The position numbers were made by a program, and so were the translations under genes. 64,000 bases of DNA from Cupriavidus laharis (GTDB taxonomy: Bacteria; Pseudomonadota; Gammaproteobacteria; Burkholderiales; Burkholderiaceae): assembly GCF_914271435.1 (NCBI RefSeq), contig NZ_CAJZAI010000001.1, forward strand, positions 62,001-126,000. The letters run 5' to 3'. Shown here one piece after another: positions 63,980 through 64,000 of this stretch. The notes under the pieces are model-generated. The model saw only the letters and a list, made by a program, of their open reading frames with translations. It did not search any database and was not told where the DNA came from. Position 1 is the first letter of the stretch, and each line of letters starts with the position of its first letter.

Positions 63980-64000
63980 CGGCGGACGCGACAACTACCT

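Larger units (their letters stand above)
62362..64000 (+). mobile_element. IS3-family insertion sequence, right end cut by the window
   Basis: The left end TGTCAGGATAGTTGTCGCC begins near 62362 (the exact boundary may lie up to 7 bp earlier). The right end contains GCGACAACTACCT at 63988-64000, the inverted match of AGGATAGTTGTCGC at 62366-62379 with one base missing. Two overlapping transposase frames with a slippery A7 run fill it. It lies within a copy of the composite repeat, just past fdsD, and is full-length as far as visible. Target duplication cannot be seen. Confidence 0.88.

Overview
The window looks like a chromosomal stretch of a high-GC betaproteobacterium of the Burkholderiaceae, most likely Cupriavidus. 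The grounds are the very G+C-rich third codon positions, two Bug/TctC binding-protein genes, the complete soluble NAD-linked formate dehydrogenase cluster fdsGBACD with a divergent fdsR-type regulator (the arrangement known from Cupriavidus necator), and small dispersed palindromic repeats. Species assignment is an inference; no rRNA or tRNA gene was seen.

Layout: (1) 0-1.6 kb: a 5'-truncated Bug gene and a 650-bp composite repeat with long inverted ends. (2) 1.6-9.5 kb, minus strand: sua5, purK, purE, purC, fba, pyk and pgk, with two copies of a ~100-bp palindromic repeat flanking purC. (3) 9.9-12.2 kb: two tandem paralogous LuxR-type regulators. (4) 12.3-17.6 kb: azlCD amino-acid exporter, dacB, a MarR regulator, and a PACE-family efflux gene divergent from a LysR regulator whose C-terminus runs into a second copy of the 0.9-1.6 kb repeat. 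(5) 17.6-29.4 kb: an RND efflux operon mdtABC-type plus outer-membrane factor (minus), divergent from an OmpR/EnvZ-type two-component system. (6) 29.5-42 kb: housekeeping and accessory genes including plsY, ybaK, xerD, ogt, a vapBC toxin-antitoxin pair, a second Bug gene, queG, tsaE, amiC, two transporters, a LysR regulator and an SDR dehydrogenase. (7) 42.2-46.5 kb: adk, kdsB, a Trm112-like gene, lpxK, exbD and exbB, a minus-strand cell-envelope cluster. (8) 46.5-47.5 kb: a gene-free kilobase with three tandem units of identical geometry built from DnaA-box-like motifs and an IHF-consensus site. (9) 47.5-54.9 kb: xseA, sodB, a FUSC protein, small unknown genes, a CorA/ZntB-type transporter, ppk2 and a 7Fe-type ferredoxin. 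(10) 54.9-62.3 kb: fdsR and fdsGBACD. (11) 62.3-64 kb: an IS3-family element inserted in another copy of the composite repeat and running off the window end.

How the parts work together: pgk, pyk and fba supply central carbon metabolism next to purine biosynthesis; sua5 and tsaE act in the same tRNA t6A pathway from separate loci; lpxK, kdsB, adk and plsY serve envelope and nucleotide metabolism; the fds operon oxidises formate to CO2 with NADH production.

The most unusual item is the non-coding array at 46.73-47.35 kb. Three 76-bp cores keep exactly the same spacing (26, 11 and 26 bp) between three TCCACA-core boxes and an IHF-type site, followed by a perfect DnaA box. This resembles, in composition, the datA/DARS class of loci that control DnaA activity in E. 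coli and is proposed here as a candidate DnaA-regulatory locus.
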